Positions 35,401-51,450 are shown, numbered from the stretch's first letter. The stretch: DNA of 64,000 nt from Phlyctochytrium arcticum (GCA_025602905.1 JAHLKI010000017.1:496001-560000), one strand, 5' to 3'. The notes: a model not told the origin generated them from the letters alone. A program made the numbers and translations.

Positions 35401-35868
35401 ATGGACAGAGTACGGTGTGGCATCGCTCAGTCAGCGCGACGCGTATTTTGGAACGGGGGAGAATTACTGGCGGGGACCGGTTTGGCTGAATATTAATTAT
35501 TTGGTGTTGGAGAGTTTGTGGAAGGTTGGTTTTTGTTTTCGTGAGGGGATTCTGGAAAGGGTAAAAGGCTAATGGTCTTGTATACGTACAGAATTATATG
35601 AACCACCCTGGGCCGTACCAGACTCAAGCAAAGCAAATCTACACTGAGCTCCGCGACCGGCTCATGAAGAATATCTTCAAGGTAAAGACCTCATCCTTCA
35701 CCTCATCTATACATATAACCCTCTCTAATCTTTTGATGATAGGAGTATCAACGGACCGGATACGTCTGGGAGCAGTATTCGCCCATTGACGGCACAGGGA
35801 AACGGTCACATCCGTTTACAGGGTGGACGTCGTTGATTGTACTTATTATGGCGGAGATGTATCCTTAG
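32416..35868 (+). CDS. mannosyl-oligosaccharide glucosidase (glucosidase I, GH63)
   Basis: Gene with many short introns. ATG 32416 opens a signal sequence ([19 protein letters not shown]); an in-frame ATG at 32344 would extend it by 24 residues. GH63 landmarks follow in order: [11 protein letters not shown] joined across an intron to [40 protein letters not shown]; then [29 protein letters not shown] (read over two adjacent lines around 34350-34500) and ANPPTLIFG. Near the C-terminus are [19 protein letters not shown] and, in the last exon, [17 protein letters not shown] and [12 protein letters not shown]. The enzyme trims the terminal glucose from N-glycans in the ER lumen. Several introns are shorter than 70 bp. 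The stop is 170 bp from the katanin stop (convergent). Confidence 0.92.
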
Positions 35869-36038
35869 TATCCTACATTTTCTCATATCCCTATCATGCG
35901 TTATACACCTTTTTGGCACAAAGGTAGATCACTCAAGACGGCTTCTCGTGGTCAAAATCACAAACCATTGTATTATGCAAAAAGAAAACGAAAAACATTT
36001 CCAAAAAAATTGTTTATATGCCAAAGAGTTATTATTAT

Positions 36039-38340
<2,302 letters not shown>

Positions 38341-38539
38341 TGCGGGTGCAAGGTTGTGACAGGAATCCAAACACGAGTTTGGAGAAACGCGGAGTGCAGC
38401 AACGCGTTCCCCCAAGGCATTTTCTCGCCAGAAGATCAGGTCGAGAAAGTTCAGGAACTTGGGTAATGACCCAGTTGACTCTATCCCGGGGAGGATGCGC
38501 GCCTGAACGTTCGGTCTTTACACTTATATAAAGTCCGAA
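38341..38539. promoter_or_regulatory. bidirectional promoter, katanin p60 / KIF6
   Basis: Only 199 bp separate the divergent start codons of two microtubule and flagellar genes. I see no strong TATA on either strand close to the starts. Shared regulation is inference from the arrangement. Confidence 0.5.
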
Positions 38540-41500
38540 ATGAGCGATGTTGCACCGGAAAAGGCGCGGAAGGGGGGACTTTCGGAGAGCATACAGATTT
38601 TTGCGCGGGTAAGACCGCAACGTGCCAGCAAGCAAGCATCGGCCAAGAACCAGTATTGGCTATCGAGCGGTGGAGATAATGGACATAAATTGGGATTCAA
38701 GCTGCATAAAGAGGATGTTGGGGGACAAATCAACAATCAGCGGGATACCTACGAGTTTATGTTTGACAAGGTCTTTGATCTGCAAACCCAGCAGGAAGAG
38801 ATTTTCGATGCAGTCGCCAAACCAGTTGTTCGGGAGTATGTAGGAGAGTGGTAATTACCGATAGTTTTACTCAATTCTCATATTTAGTGTCTTGGATGGC
38901 TACAATGGGACGATCTTTGCCTACGGGCAGGTTGGTTCCAGTCTCAAATCCCAGTGTAGACAATCTAGCTCATACTGCTCCATAGACGGGATCCGGAAAG
39001 ACGTTCACAATCACTGGGGGATCAGAACGGTATGCAGATAGAGGAATAATACCGAGGGCCATACAAGCGATCTTTCAGGAGAAAGCTAAAGTATGCCAGC
39101 AAAGCTTTGTCCACTCAGTACGACCACCAATAACGCCCCTGGCAGCGTGTTGACCATACCTACGACATTTCAATATCATATCTTGAGATCTACAACGAGA
39201 TCGGTTATGATTTACTGGACAATTCGCGTAACCCAAAGAGTTTGGAAGATTTACCGTGGGTGGCTGATTTCAGAGATTGAGAAACGGGATTCTTACATAT
39301 TCAAAAGTAAAGTTGGCCTGCATGAAGATGAGGAAGGTCGCACCCAGCTGCGCAATTTGTCTACTATCACCGCTGCCGATGAGGAATCAGCGTTGAATCT
39401 ACTTTTTATCGGAGACACCAACAGGATGATTGCTGAAACGCCTTCCAATCCCGCATCATCACGTAGTCATTGTTTATTCATCATTACCTTGACGTGTCGG
39501 CATGATGGCAGTGACATTCTCCGCCGAAGTAAACTCCATTTGGTGGATCTTGCAGGGTCAGGACCAAACCTGTGTAAAGCTGGGAACATTCTGAGCTGAC
39601 AGGAATGCTTGTTTTATCTAGGTCAGAAAGAGTTGCCCGTACTGGAATCGGGGGAACATTACTCAAAGAAGCCAAATATATCAATTTGTCACTTCACTAT
39701 CTTGAGCAAGTTATAATAGCTCTGCACGAGCAAGCTCTGGGAAAACGTTCACACGTGCCCTATCGCAATTCCATGATGACGAGTGTGCTAAGAGATTCGC
39801 TGGGTGGAAATTGCAGGACGACCATGATTGCTACGATCGCTGTCGAGGACCAACTGATTGATGTAAGACCATTCTTAAATTGTGATGTTTAAGCATTAGT
39901 TTAATAAATACTGCTGCATTTAGGAATCCATATCAACATGTCGCTTCGCACAGCGGGTTGCGCTTGTTGCAAACCATGCAACTTTGAACGAGCAAGTCGA
40001 TCCACAACTAGTGATAACGCGTCTGAAGAGGGAGATCAATCAGCTTAAGGCGGAATTGGCTGTATTCAGGAATGCCGAGGATGGCGATGAAGGTCAAGAT
40101 ATGCCCTCATATGAGGTGGAGAGGTACAATGTCAACAAAGTTAAACTTGGGTATATGATTAATCTCAGGAGACAGGTTACGCACGTTGGTGAAGGAATAT
40201 CTTGAAGACAATTCCAGGGAATCTTGTTTGACCTTGGACAGTATGAAGAAGATACGCGCTTCATTTGAGATGTTCAAAGTGCGGGCCAAAATGCACCTGA
40301 TATCCATATCAGTGACTTATCTGCCGATAGATTTTTTACCAATCAGCACGCCAGTCAAGAGGCGGAGAATCTCCACAAACAACCATCACCGACGCCCCAA
40401 AGGACACAAGTGGTGGGAGCCAACCCAAGCCCAATCTCGATGACATCCAAAAGTTGGAGCGGCTGATCCAGCATCGAGATAATGAAATAAGTAAGGAAAT
40501 AAGGTTGAGGTTTGCAACGAGCAAATTGATGTGAACACCTCGGATAGATGTTCTCCTGGGTCTCGTCAACAAGCGTAAACAACAGCCAACCAATTCAATA
40601 AGCGCAGTGCGTGTGCATGTGTTTTATAACGTGTTTGCTGTTTCGCCTAACTCGCCATCAGGAGACTACAGAGAGCGATTTACTGAAGGCAACCAGTTTG
40701 GAAAAGATTCCGGTGGCAGGTAACGAAGCGGGATTCATGTCTGAGAAGAGTTTGGCTGTCTTAATTGTTTCATAGCCGAGCGGCCATATGCCTCAACCGA
40801 AAACCTTCCCAAGGGTATTCTGCAATTGACTTCGGATAAGGCGCGAGCATTTGAGATCTTCAAGAGCGGGTACCCCTCAGGTGCATGGATCGATGGTCAG
40901 AAGCAATTGCTGAAAGGGAAGTATGCCGTTGCGAAGCAACTTGGTGAGGTAGCGTGTGGACTACGCGATCAAATCAGTAAGTTGCGCACTACTAAGAACT
41001 AGACTAGCTCAGACTTATCTTCTCCCTCAGAGCACATCAAGGCTCAAATCAACTCGGCAACTCAAAACTCGAGTGATTCCGAATCAGAGATTCAACCGTT
41101 AAGAGAAAAAATGGTTGATCTGACGAGAAGGTATATTGAAAATAGCATGATTTCTTGCGGCATATTCTTATATTCCATCAGATATAAAGATTCTTACCAG
41201 CAATTACGGGAGTTCCGAATGGAAATCGAGCATCTGCAACATCTACTTGAGCAAGGTCGCTTGCGATTGAGTCGTGACTTCGAATTTTGGTATAGCAGTG
41301 TGTACCTCGGCTCGGAAACGCCACAAAATGAAGAAAGTTCGGAAATGCGGAGGGACAGGAATGAGATCGCTAGACGCGCAAAAAATGACTACGAACATGA
41401 CAATGTAAAGAGTGCCATTGAAGAACAGGTTCCCATCGCCTCTCCGGATGCCCATCATCATCATCGACGCGAATTCTCCACCGCTTCGACCGAATATCCA

Positions 41501-41803
41501 TCTTCTCATCTTCACCGAACAGCCCCGACTGCTGGAAATTATGCAGCATATTCCGTCTCGTCCAAATCACAGTTGGTGACGGAAGAACCAAACGAGCTCA
41601 CCGCCTATCCGAGTTCCAGGAGCGCAACATCACGTTTACAACTGGAGGCAACCAGCAAACCCACTGTTGACTTACCACCCTTTGAACGCTCTTCGTATTC
41701 AACAGAGAGTTTGTCAAAGTCCAGTAAGATTCACGAGGATATAAAGCAATTTTACGAGATAAGAAGAAACCTCATCGGTCAGAGCCAGGGTGGCGTGCTG
41801 TGA
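38540..41803 (+). CDS. kinesin-9 family motor, KIF6-type
   Basis: Multi-exon. The motor domain begins [11 protein letters not shown], with [27 protein letters not shown] joined to [12 protein letters not shown] (P-loop), [46 protein letters not shown] (switch I), HLVDLAGS (switch II), then [14 protein letters not shown] and [19 protein letters not shown]. The last blocks and [20 protein letters not shown] are specific to kinesin-9/KIF6 rather than KIF9. Coiled-coil and KIF6-type tail segments follow ([36 protein letters not shown]). Kinesin-9 motors sit on the central pair or axoneme of motile flagella. The final exon has a Ser-rich tail ending at 41803. A TAA in the unspliced text near 39130 lies in an intron. 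Its presence indicates a motile flagellum. Confidence 0.92.
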
Positions 41804-41935
41804 AACAGAGTCCTGAAGCGACATTGTATGTATTTACATTAGTGAGGACAATAATTTGGTTCCGTTCGTCATATTGGTAGTGACTATTAGAAAATCGCGC
41901 GTCCCTATACAGAAATTGTAAGCTTCTCGTCTTAG

Positions 41936-44387
41936 TCAATGTAGGATATTGTATCTACCATTGGACTTTTGAGCCAGGAATCGAAGAGCGGCAACTTCCG
42001 TGAAAGTGCAGCCTCCAAGAAAAACTACCAAGGTAGTCGAGTGTTTATGTCGCATTGCTTCACAAGGTAGGTGAATATACGCGGATCGCCGAATAAATAT
42101 TGCCAAAACTTACTATCTTTTCGTTGATTTTTGCTCAAAAGCTCCTCAAAGGACGGGCCTGGAATGTTATTCAGGGCTTCTTCCCAGCTTTTCCAGCTAA
42201 CATGTCCGTTGTGCTTGTTTGGCGTTTCCGCAGAAACGCCATCAAGCGAAAGAGCTTTGAAGCATGCGACTTGCACCAATCGTGCTGTGATAGGTGCAAA
42301 ACCAGAGTAGACATAAGATATATCTACTGGTTCTTGTTCATTCACATTATCAAGTACGAGACGAAGTGACTTCTTCAGTGCGAGATGGGGATTTTTTGCG
42401 GGCCCTTGTTGCTTTAAAAGGTTTGTGCTCTGTAAGTGATAGAGTGTGTTGAGGTGCTTATATCCGTATGTCTAAAGCTGTTTTTAACGCACATCACTCT
42501 CAATTGATACTTTAGATATTCACCTGGATGATGCTTCGCTTGAGGGAATCAAAATGCTTGGGTTTAATACCGTTTTCCGTCAAAGAGTACAAGCACAATA
42601 AACGCAAGGTCTCCAAAAGCGGTGCAGCTATGTTTATCCTGTCTTCCAAAATGTCAACGTCTTGCTTAGTTGTCGAGCCAGTCAAGAACGCTGGTAATTA
42701 TTCGTGAGCATGCAAAGCTTGTTCTCATGCGATTTATTCTGCATAATTACTCTGTTGTAACTCGAGCTGAAGCGAAAACTCCGGCTTTGCAATGTGGGCA
42801 CCAATCTCTTGCGCCAAGGTTGTATCTAGCCACAGGATCATTACCCTGCTATTTCCTATGCACGCTGAACCTTACGAGTTTGTAATGATTGGTATTCTGA
42901 CTGCAAATTCCCTAATTTGCCAACGAAATCCTTGATTTGGGAGACAGTCTTTGCGTTATGACGTTCCTAACAACAAGATGCACAATGATGAGACCGCTAA
43001 TGCATGGAAAACAGTACGCGAAATTCACAACCTACATCATAGTTCTCTTGAACGCGATGTGCGACTTCCCTCAATTTATTGCCCACAACAGCGAAATTCA
43101 ATGTACGTAGATGAATGAAAAGTGGGTCTTTCTCGTTAAGCATGACCTTCTTTGCTCGTCCAGCGGAAGCTGCCGTTCCACTTCCTGTGGAAGTCGCCGC
43201 ACGAGCCGTGGAAGCCCCTGCCGAAGGACTAGAGGATGCGTCCATTTCAATGAAAGCTTTGAACAGAAGAATGTTTGAGGTCAATCAGCATACGCCGGTC
43301 TTGGATGGTATAACCTACTGCTGCTTATCCCATAGACCTCATCGATCAATCCTTCGTAGGTGAGTTGAGTGCACATTGGTGTGATCATATCAACGCCCCT
43401 TTCCAAAACAATCATCGAGTCGATCTGGGGATCCATTATTGCGGATGCAGGTGGTGAGTCGACTGCATTGCAGGCCATCTCGCGCCGAACTCTGAGCAAG
43501 CAATCCACAAATTTCTAAGATCAAATCAACCCATCACTACTCGAAGTCTAGAGAATCATTCCAATTACACATACCCGTGAGATTTCGCCTTTGCCAATGA
43601 TTCGTGGAATAGTGCCGTAAATGTTTTGCACCTTTGCGATCGCTTTGGCCATAATATGAAGGATTTCCGTGTCATTGTACTATCGCCAAAGTCAAACGAA
43701 TCTGATTATATGGATCACTGATGCAGAAGCGGACATACCAGGTATAGATCGCGAAAAGCATTATCCATCTCCAGCGACAGGAGATCAGAATCGAGTGGTA
43801 CGAGGTCAAGATGGTATTCTCCAATAGTAACTTCGCCGTAGACCGATTCTTCTTCCAAGATTCTCTCGCACAAGAGTGATCTCTGCGGCACGAAATATAT
43901 TCGATAGTGAATGTTTACTCCTTTCTGCTTGTGTCCCTGGATATGTCCTAATACATGATAAGTGACCGGTCTTCAGAATCGATCCGAGAAACCAGTAAAC
44001 CTGCAATCCATTTCATATGGGAGATTTCCGGGCGACATATGTAGATGAGATTTGAGCATTCCGTATTCAATGGGCCTGATGAAAGATGGTATATCTTCTC
44101 CACTCCATGATCCTACGATCCGCTGGTCGATAAAGACTAATCATTCGGACAAGAACGTAATGGTTGCAAACCTTCAGCAGATCAAACTCTGCAATAAGAC
44201 TCAGGGGCCGGCTGAGAGCTGTTTGTAAAACTAGACCTGTTCTGCCACGAACCTATTGGTAGAGGTGTTAGTTAACAATCTTCGAGGTAATGGAAACGTA
44301 TGATCGTACGCTGTCGAGTATGCGGACGAGTTCCGCCCTTGCAAGGTTCCTAACCTGCGCGGTGTCCGTTGTTGCCCCTTTCTGCAT
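41936..44387 (-). CDS. VPS33: VPS33, Sec1/Munc18 subunit of HOPS/CORVET
   Basis: Start ATG 44387 has an in-frame stop two codons upstream and splices to RGRTGLVLQTALSRPLSLIAEFDLLK. Later exons carry VLFIDQRIVGSWSGEDIPSF, EYHLDLVPLDSDLLSLEMD, the class hallmark VLERGVDMITPMCTQLTYEG followed by LIDEVYGI, then VDISYVYSGFAPITARLVQ and the final exon VVFLGGCTFTEVAALRFLAQ. These match VPS33 better than Sly1 or Vps45. The protein clamps SNARE bundles during fusion at endosomes and the vacuole. An Ala/Ser-rich insert (around 43200-43250) precedes the LFIHLRTLNFAVVGNKL block. The stop is 132 bp from the KIF6 stop; the start is 199 bp from the BMS1 start. Confidence 0.9.
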
Positions 44388-44586
44388 ACTTCAGACCTGG
44401 CTCGCTCTGTTGAGCACTACATCTCGAAGCATTCGCCTGTCATTTGTCACAGCATTGAACACTTCGAGCATGGTGCTGCGCAAGTCATTTACTCGAAAGG
44501 GATTAATAACCTATGAACTCAAAACTTGGAAGTTTTGATTTTTCTTGTTTCCTGACATTTGTCAAGACAAGGATATATACCTCGCT

Positions 44587-47500
44587 ATGGACGGTCCCAC
44601 AAAAGCACATAGGCCTCGACAAGCAGGGCCAAGTGCTGCTAAGAAGAAAGAGAAAGGAAACAACAATGCCGGGAAAAAACAGAACAACCCAAAGGTACAC
44701 GAACAGTCCACTCTGTTTATGTAGCATTTGTCTAAAGGCTGTCACAGGCATTTGCGTCCTTCTCTGGCTCGAAAGCAGAAAAACTGGCTCGAAGAAACCT
44801 CGATCTCGATCAACAAAAGCTGCATGTGCCGCTAGTGGACAGAACTCCCGAGCAAGCACCCCCAATCATTGTTGCCGTTGTAGGACCTCCGCAGGTAGCT
44901 AGCCGTTAATTGGGAAATCCTTTGATGGAATCTCATGTTTTAAACCTTTAGACCGGCAAGACAACATTGATCAAGTCTCTCGTCAAGCGATTTACGAAGC
45001 AAAACTTGTCAACCATCCAGGGCCCCATCACTGTTGTTAGTGGGAAGCATCGAAGACTCACTTTCCTTGAATGCAACAATGATATCAACTCCATGATCGA
45101 CATCGCCAAGGTCGCAGATTTAGTACTACTACTTATAGATGCTAGCTTTGGCATGGAGATGGTAATTGACCACGCATTTCGGCTTTATCGTTAATTAACC
45201 TCTGTCATGTTACAGGAAACTTTTGAATTTCTTAATATGCTTCAAGTTCATGGCTTCCCAAAAGTTATGGGAGTTTTGACGCATTTGGATAAATTCAAGG
45301 ACAATAAGAAGCTTAGAAAGACGAAAAAGACACTAAAACACCGGTTTTGGACCGAAATTTATCAGGGCGCAAAGCTGTTTTACTTGTCAGGGATAATCAA
45401 CGGACGTTACTTGAAGAACGAGATTACCAACCTGTGCCGATTTATTTCAGTCATGAAATTCCGGCCGTTAATTTGGCGGAATACACACCCATACATACTT
45501 GTCGACCGAGTTGAAGATTTGACCAATCCTGAAGTCTTGAAGAATACACCCAAATGCGATCGAACAGTGGCGATTTACGGATACGTGCGGGGTACAAATC
45601 TTCTGCCATCCACAAAAGTAAGACTAAATACGCTGATTTTGGGATCGGAGGTGAATACTAACTGGTGTACTCGTATTAGGTTCATGTCCCTGGGGTTGGG
45701 GATTTCGGAATTGAAAATTTAAGCAGCCTACCCGACCCCTGTCCACTTCCAGAAAAAGTTCGAAGATCATTGAGCGATAAGCAGACTCTGCTCTATGCGC
45801 CAATGTCTGATGTCGGTGGCATTCTTTATGACAAAGATGCCGTGTATATCAAAGTGCCGGGTATATATTCGTCAGGTGCCGACATGCATACCGGGATACA
45901 AGGTAGGTCCTGGGGTCTTTGGTCCAATGGGCGTTCTTCTCATTATTTGCAGGCAATCAACTCGTCAAGGATCTACATGATGTTCCATTAACTCTTGCCG
46001 ACCAAATTGAGCGGAGCGGATTGCAAATTTTTAATGACGCCAGTGTTCTGCGCGCAGCAGACGTCCAAAACGACGAGGAAAGCTCGGGCTCAGAAGATGA
46101 GGATGATAACATACCATCCTTTTCGGCATCTGAAGATGAAAGCGAGTCAGACCTTTCTGGTTCGGAAGCGGAGGATGAAGATGACGATGATCAGTCAGAC
46201 GATGAATTACGGCAAAGCGATCTGCGTCGTCGACGTAAAGTTAGGCGGCCGATAATGGAAGCTTCAAATCAGACGGAAAAGCAGGATTACGAATTTGCCG
46301 ATTCGGACAGTGACCTTGAGATAGATGCAAGCCCTTACTCAGCTCATAATGGCTCTGCCAATCCCACCTTATATGGCAAGCGAGTGAATTTGCAAGATCA
46401 AGTGTACGGACCGACTGATGAGCCCGAACCTTCTGGAAAGATGAATCTGTTCCAGCCGTCCAAAGATTATGGCGGCGATCTTTTCCGTTCTGCTATTCCA
46501 GATCGAAGCATGGCAGATGGATCATCGTATATGGACACTGCCAAGGCCGAGGTTGAGGAAGATCAGGTGCAACATCTGTCAGATCCATCCTTCCTCTCAG
46601 ACTTGAAGAGTCGCTTCAATATTTCACATACGCCGGACGATGCCGATGCAGTTGGTGGAGACTTTGAAGATTTGGAAAATCCTGAAAACAGTTCCAAAAA
46701 AAAGGAGGAAGGGCAAGATGACATTCAGGATATCCAAAGTCGGAAGGAGCAATTGAAAGCGAAGTTTGATGCAGAGTATGACGGAGCCGACGAATTAGAT
46801 TCTGGCAACGCTTACGAGCAGGCAAAAGAAGAACTCAGCAAGCAGCAATTGGCCAATCAGGAGTTTTTCGCGGGTGAATCACCAGAAATGAGAGCGCAGC
46901 TGCAAGGCTTTACCTCCGGAACTTACGTCCGTATGATCTTGAACCATGTCACACCCGAATTTATCGACAATCTGGATCCAGCGTTTCCGGTTATAGCTGG
47001 TGGTTTGTTACCTGCAGAAGAACGATTTGGATTTATACAGGTATGTGACTTGGGATTGCGATTTGATCGATCTTTCCTTAATGTTTGCTGTAGGTCCGCA
47101 TCAAGCGTCATCGTTGGCATAGCAAGATCCTCAAAACAAATGACCCTCTCATTTTTTCCGTCGGGTGGCGACGCTTCCAGAGCGTTCCTATCTTCTCGCT
47201 TTCGGACGGAATCAGGAATCGACTGCTGAAGTACACACCCGAGCATATGCATTGCTTGGCATCGTTTTACGGTACAAACGGGTTCTATGATTCTTGCGAA
47301 ATGAATTTATTCTAAAGCTGGAGACGTTCTCTTAGGCCCCATCACCAGCCCGAATACTGGTTTTTGCGCGTTCCGGTCATTGACCGAACACACGGTAACA
47401 TCATTGTGCGTCTTTCCTCCGTTTCATTCATTTCTGATATTTGAGTAGAGCGCATTCCGTGTAGCAGCCACTGGTGTAGTTTTGGATATTGATAAGAGTT

Positions 47501-48441
47501 CTGAGATTGTCAAGAAATTGAAGCTCACGGGAACGCCAATGAAAATCTTCAAGAACACCGCATTCATTAAGGATATGTTCACCTCCGAGCTAGAGGTAGC
47601 AAAATTCCACGGGGCAAGTATTCGCACAGTTAGTGGAATTCGAGGGCAGGTGAAGAAACATGTTGGGGTACGTATTTGCGGGGCTCGGTATACTTGATTT
47701 GGCCTAATTGCTGCTCTAGAACCCTCCTGGTTCGTTCCGAGCGACCTTCGAAGATAAGATTCTAACAAGCGGTTCGTGCAATGAGTTTATCTGAGTCTGA
47801 TTTTCGGGCTAAATGATCAAGATAGATATCGTTTTCCTGCGAGCCTGGTATCCGATTTTACCCAAGCAGTTTTACAACCCCGTCACCTCCCTTCTATTAT
47901 CAGAAAAGAGCCGTTGGGCGGGACTCAGAACAGTGGGTGAACTTCGGCGAGCCACGGGTACCTCGGTTCCCGGCCGTCAAGACTCCACCTACAAGGTTTG
48001 TCTCTAAAAGTACGCGTACAGCATGTTAATAAACTCACCCGAAATCTGTAGCCAATTGATCGGCAAAAACGAAAGTTCCACCCGTTGAAGGTGCCCAAAT
48101 TGCTGCAGGCTGAGTTGCCGTTCACAAGCAAACCCAAGGTACTGCGCAAACAGAGTAAACCATCACTGCTCAGTCGGCGTGCCGTGGTTTTGGAACCTCA
48201 TGAGAAGAAGATTGCGACCCTTCTTCAGGATCTGAACACGATTCACCGAGACAAGGAGACCCGCGCCAAAGAGCGCAAAGCAGAGAAGCGTACCATGCGG
48301 GCGAAAGCAAGGGAGAGGCAAGATGCCGTTACTGAAGAAAAGCAGCACTCCAGAAAGAAGGACTTCCACAAGGCCGAAGGCAAGAAGCGCGCGGCTGCCG
48401 ATGCTTCATCACGCTATGCGAAAAAGGCAAAGTCGTCATGA
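44587..48441 (+). CDS. BMS1: BMS1, GTPase of the 40S ribosome biogenesis (SSU) processome
   Basis: Multi-exon. The N-terminus is basic ([19 protein letters not shown]). [20 protein letters not shown] leads to the P-loop [19 protein letters not shown], split by an intron after [55 protein letters not shown] and LTHLDKFKD complete the GTPase region (NKxD replaced by THLD, as in the family). YPHIL-type sequence is replaced by [14 protein letters not shown] long acidic stretch of Ser/Asp/Glu follows, then the AARP2CN and C-terminal domain ([29 protein letters not shown]). The lysine-rich tail ends [16 protein letters not shown]1 binds Rcl1 and U3 snoRNP in the nucleolus. Confidence is high from collinearity over the whole length. 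Confidence 0.94.
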
Positions 48442-48676
48442 ATGTGTACAGCGTTATGTGCAACAGCGCTGCTTATTTCCTCTTAAATTATTTCGTAAAT
48501 ATCGTTATTCAATTTTAACTTAAACGTAAACTCTGTTTCCTTCCCGGTTATGCATGACCAGATGCATGACAGCAATAAATTCGCGTCGCACGCGTCACAT
48601 TTCCGAAAACTAGAGCGCGAGGATTGTTGGCATTGCGAAGCACATACTTCTTTTTTTTTAAACCGACGAGCCCATC

Positions 48677-51337
48677 ATGCCACTTGCCACAACGTATCAA
48701 GAGTGGTATGAATCTGCTACGGCTCTGGATGAGTAAGTATATTTTTGTGGTAGTCCAGAAAAGGATTGAAAACCCATCATCATCGACAAAGCCTTTTAGG
48801 TGCGCATAGAGTTTGAAAATGAATGTCCTCCAGCAACTGATGGACAACAGGGTTCGAAAGATGGAAAGCGGAACGTATATCGACCGAGTTCGACTTTAAT
48901 CTGATCAGTCACCGATTACAAAAGATGCGTGATTTACGTCTGCAAGCGAATGAGGCGGAACTGCTTTTTCTCCTTCGTTCAGGTATTTACAAGACATATG
49001 AAAGTAGGGAAGCATGTCAATAATTTAGCGGTCTGGAGGTTTTTTGAGGAATCTGGGAGGCATCGGGAATCCTAGACTTTTTTCGCGGTCCTTAACAGGG
49101 TACTGTACTGTTGAATTTAATCCGCGCGCAGCATGTGCAATATCTCATGCTCATCACTTTGGCATCCGCAGCACAAAGCATGTCATTACATCTTATTTGA
49201 ATGAAATTGTGCATGAATTGGAGCAATTCGCCAAATTCGATGGCTTATACCGCGGCATATCAGTTCAGAAGAAAGTGGAATTTTTACATGATTCAAAACA
49301 AAGCTTTGGACATACTGCGCTGATACTTGAAGGAGGAGCTAGTTTTGGTGCAATGACACTGCTACATCCGGCACGGCGAATGCGAAACTGACTTGGAATA
49401 TTCAGGTCTATTCCACCTCGGCGCAGTAAAAGCGCTAAGTGAGCAGAGTCTACTGCCGCGTATAATCAGCGGCTCCTCCGTTGGAGCATTGATTGCGGCA
49501 CTGGTTTGTGTCCATTCGGAAAGGGATCTCCCGGTAGGCAGTATGATCCCATGCACTGGCTGCGAGGCTAACCGAAATCAGCGGATCTTTGAACCAAATG
49601 GTATCGACTTGAAAGCGTTCGCCAAGAAAGACATCAAGGGAAACATTACCCGAAAAGTCACCCGTCTTCTAAAGCATGGTAATCGTGATGAATCGCAGTA
49701 GCATTTCTGACTCTCTGACCTAACAATTGCAGGTTATTTGATGGTAACGATGAGTTGGTCCCTCCTTATGCAGTATTGTCATAACTCTATTCCAGGACGT
49801 CAAAGTATTGGAAAATTGCGTTAGGAGTAATGTTGGGGTATGTGGGTCACTTTGCTCAAAATGTACGCAAGTCCTGAATTTGCGAAGGATTTGACATTTG
49901 GTATGATGCCATTGAGAACACGGCAGGAACATACTTTGCCTGATAACGATGATACCAGAGGAAGCATTTCAAATCAGCAACCGGGTGCTGAACATAACGT
50001 GCGCTATTTTCGCTACTTGGCCTTAGCGCGGAATGTAACGTATTCTTAGGGTCTCATCGACGCGAAAATATGAAATCCCACGGCTACTTAATTATCTGAC
50101 AGCACCCAATGTGGTATGGGTAGCGATATTCTGTGATCAGTACCGGTACTTGACCCTGCTCTCTAGTTGATATGGAGTGCTGCCTGTGCTTCCGGTAGCA
50201 CATTGATATTTTTTTGTTCCTCCAATTCGTGTTAACCTGATTTAAACTAGCTGCTATGATTGGACTTTACGAATCCGTGGAGCTCTTGGCCAAGGACAAC
50301 CATGGGAACATAGGTGCATGCGGATACTGTGATTGTGAAAAACGCGAGTTAATCTATGACCGGAAGTGCACTGGAGTCCTAGTGGTATATACGACCACAA
50401 TTATGCTGGTTTCAGTCTCTAATGCTCAAGATAGCTATAAGCTGGAGCGACTCCACGGGAGAAAGGTGAGAATGGTTCATAAAGGTGAACGACCCCTTAA
50501 CCGAGATGTTTTTCAGTGAAACACTGGAGTTGAAATTGGCTGGTGAGTCTCCCCAATTGGATTCAGGTGAAGGAATCATATAAAGCATATTCCCCCTTTC
50601 AGAACAGGTTCGATCGGTCGATATGTTATTACCATAATCTTGCACAAGGCCAAATCTTCTCACGATTGATCGATGCAGTTCAATGTCAACCATTTCATTC
50701 TCTCTCAAGGTAGGTCCACCATTGCGATATTTGAGGCTTCCCCTTTGTGAAATTTGAAGTGATCCTGCAGCTAGCCCGCATATAGCGCCATTTTTACCCA
50801 AATGGTCGGAAGGCCAACCAGAGACGATCCTGAGCAAAGTTTCTACATTGCTTTCGTCTGAGATTAGACATCGCATTATGCAGGTACGATATGCCACGAC
50901 GCACTTTACTTCTGCGTCTATATGTAATCTTAGATTTGCGAAATTGGAGTCGCCCCGAAGAGTTTGCTCTCCTTACTCCAGCAGAGATCTCACGGTCAAG
51001 GGTATATAACGATCGGTACCGGAGCCATATGATATGCATTGCGATTTATTCTCTAATTCAATCTGCGCGACAGCTCCAACTCTAAGTTCAACAGTGCGTT
51101 TGATTATTATGGTGATTTCGACAATTTAACACTGGTTTTCAGGACTTTTATCAGCTGTTTTCCAATCCCACATACGGTAGGCGAGGCACTGTCTTTGCAT
51201 ATTTAACAGCAGATGATTTATCGAAAGTAGACTCGTTAAATTACTGGGTCCTGAAAGGCGAGCAAGCTACCTGGCCTGTCTTATCTTTCATTCACAGCAG
51301 AACTCAAATCGAGTACGCATTAGATAGAGGTACTTAG
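48677..51337 (+). CDS. patatin-domain triacylglycerol lipase (Tgl3/4/5 - SDP1 family)
   Basis: Many short exons. ATG 48677 gives MPLATTYQEWYESATALDE, spliced over about 128 bp to WKAERISTEFDFNLISHRLQ. Then come LLFLLRSG, NLGGIGNPRLFSRSLTG, TKHVITSYLNEIVHELEQF, the oxyanion glycine block (LILEGGASFG to LFHLGAVKAL, split by an intron) and the nucleophile elbow GSSVGAL (GxSxG). Further exons read RLLNYLTAPNV, WSAACAS, FNVNHFILSQ, ASPHIAPFLPKW and LCEIGVAPKSLLSLLQQRS. The final exon is WVLKGEQATWPVLSFIHSRT to a stop at 51337. The order is that of lipid-droplet triacylglycerol lipases; zoospores live on stored lipid, which fits. The region around 50470-50560, expected to hold the catalytic Asp, is poorly resolved by eye. 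Confidence 0.87.
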
Positions 51338-51450
51338 CCAGCGACTTGACATTTCGTGGCACATGGTTTTTCACACGCCACTGTTCGTAGTGTACCGCAG
51401 CCTCAAGTTGAGCCTTGCTGCAGTCGACAGAGAAATGTAGCAGATAGCTG

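Noticed and set aside
39060..39140. In-frame TAA in KIF6, suggesting a pseudogene
   Set aside because: A GT-AG intron removes it and restores the conserved ISYLEIYNE block in phase.
39540..39640. Break in the kinesin switch II region (DLAGS followed by unrelated residues)
   Set aside because: An intron inside the glycine codon rejoins DLAGS to [10 protein letters not shown]. The donor is weak but the fit is exact.
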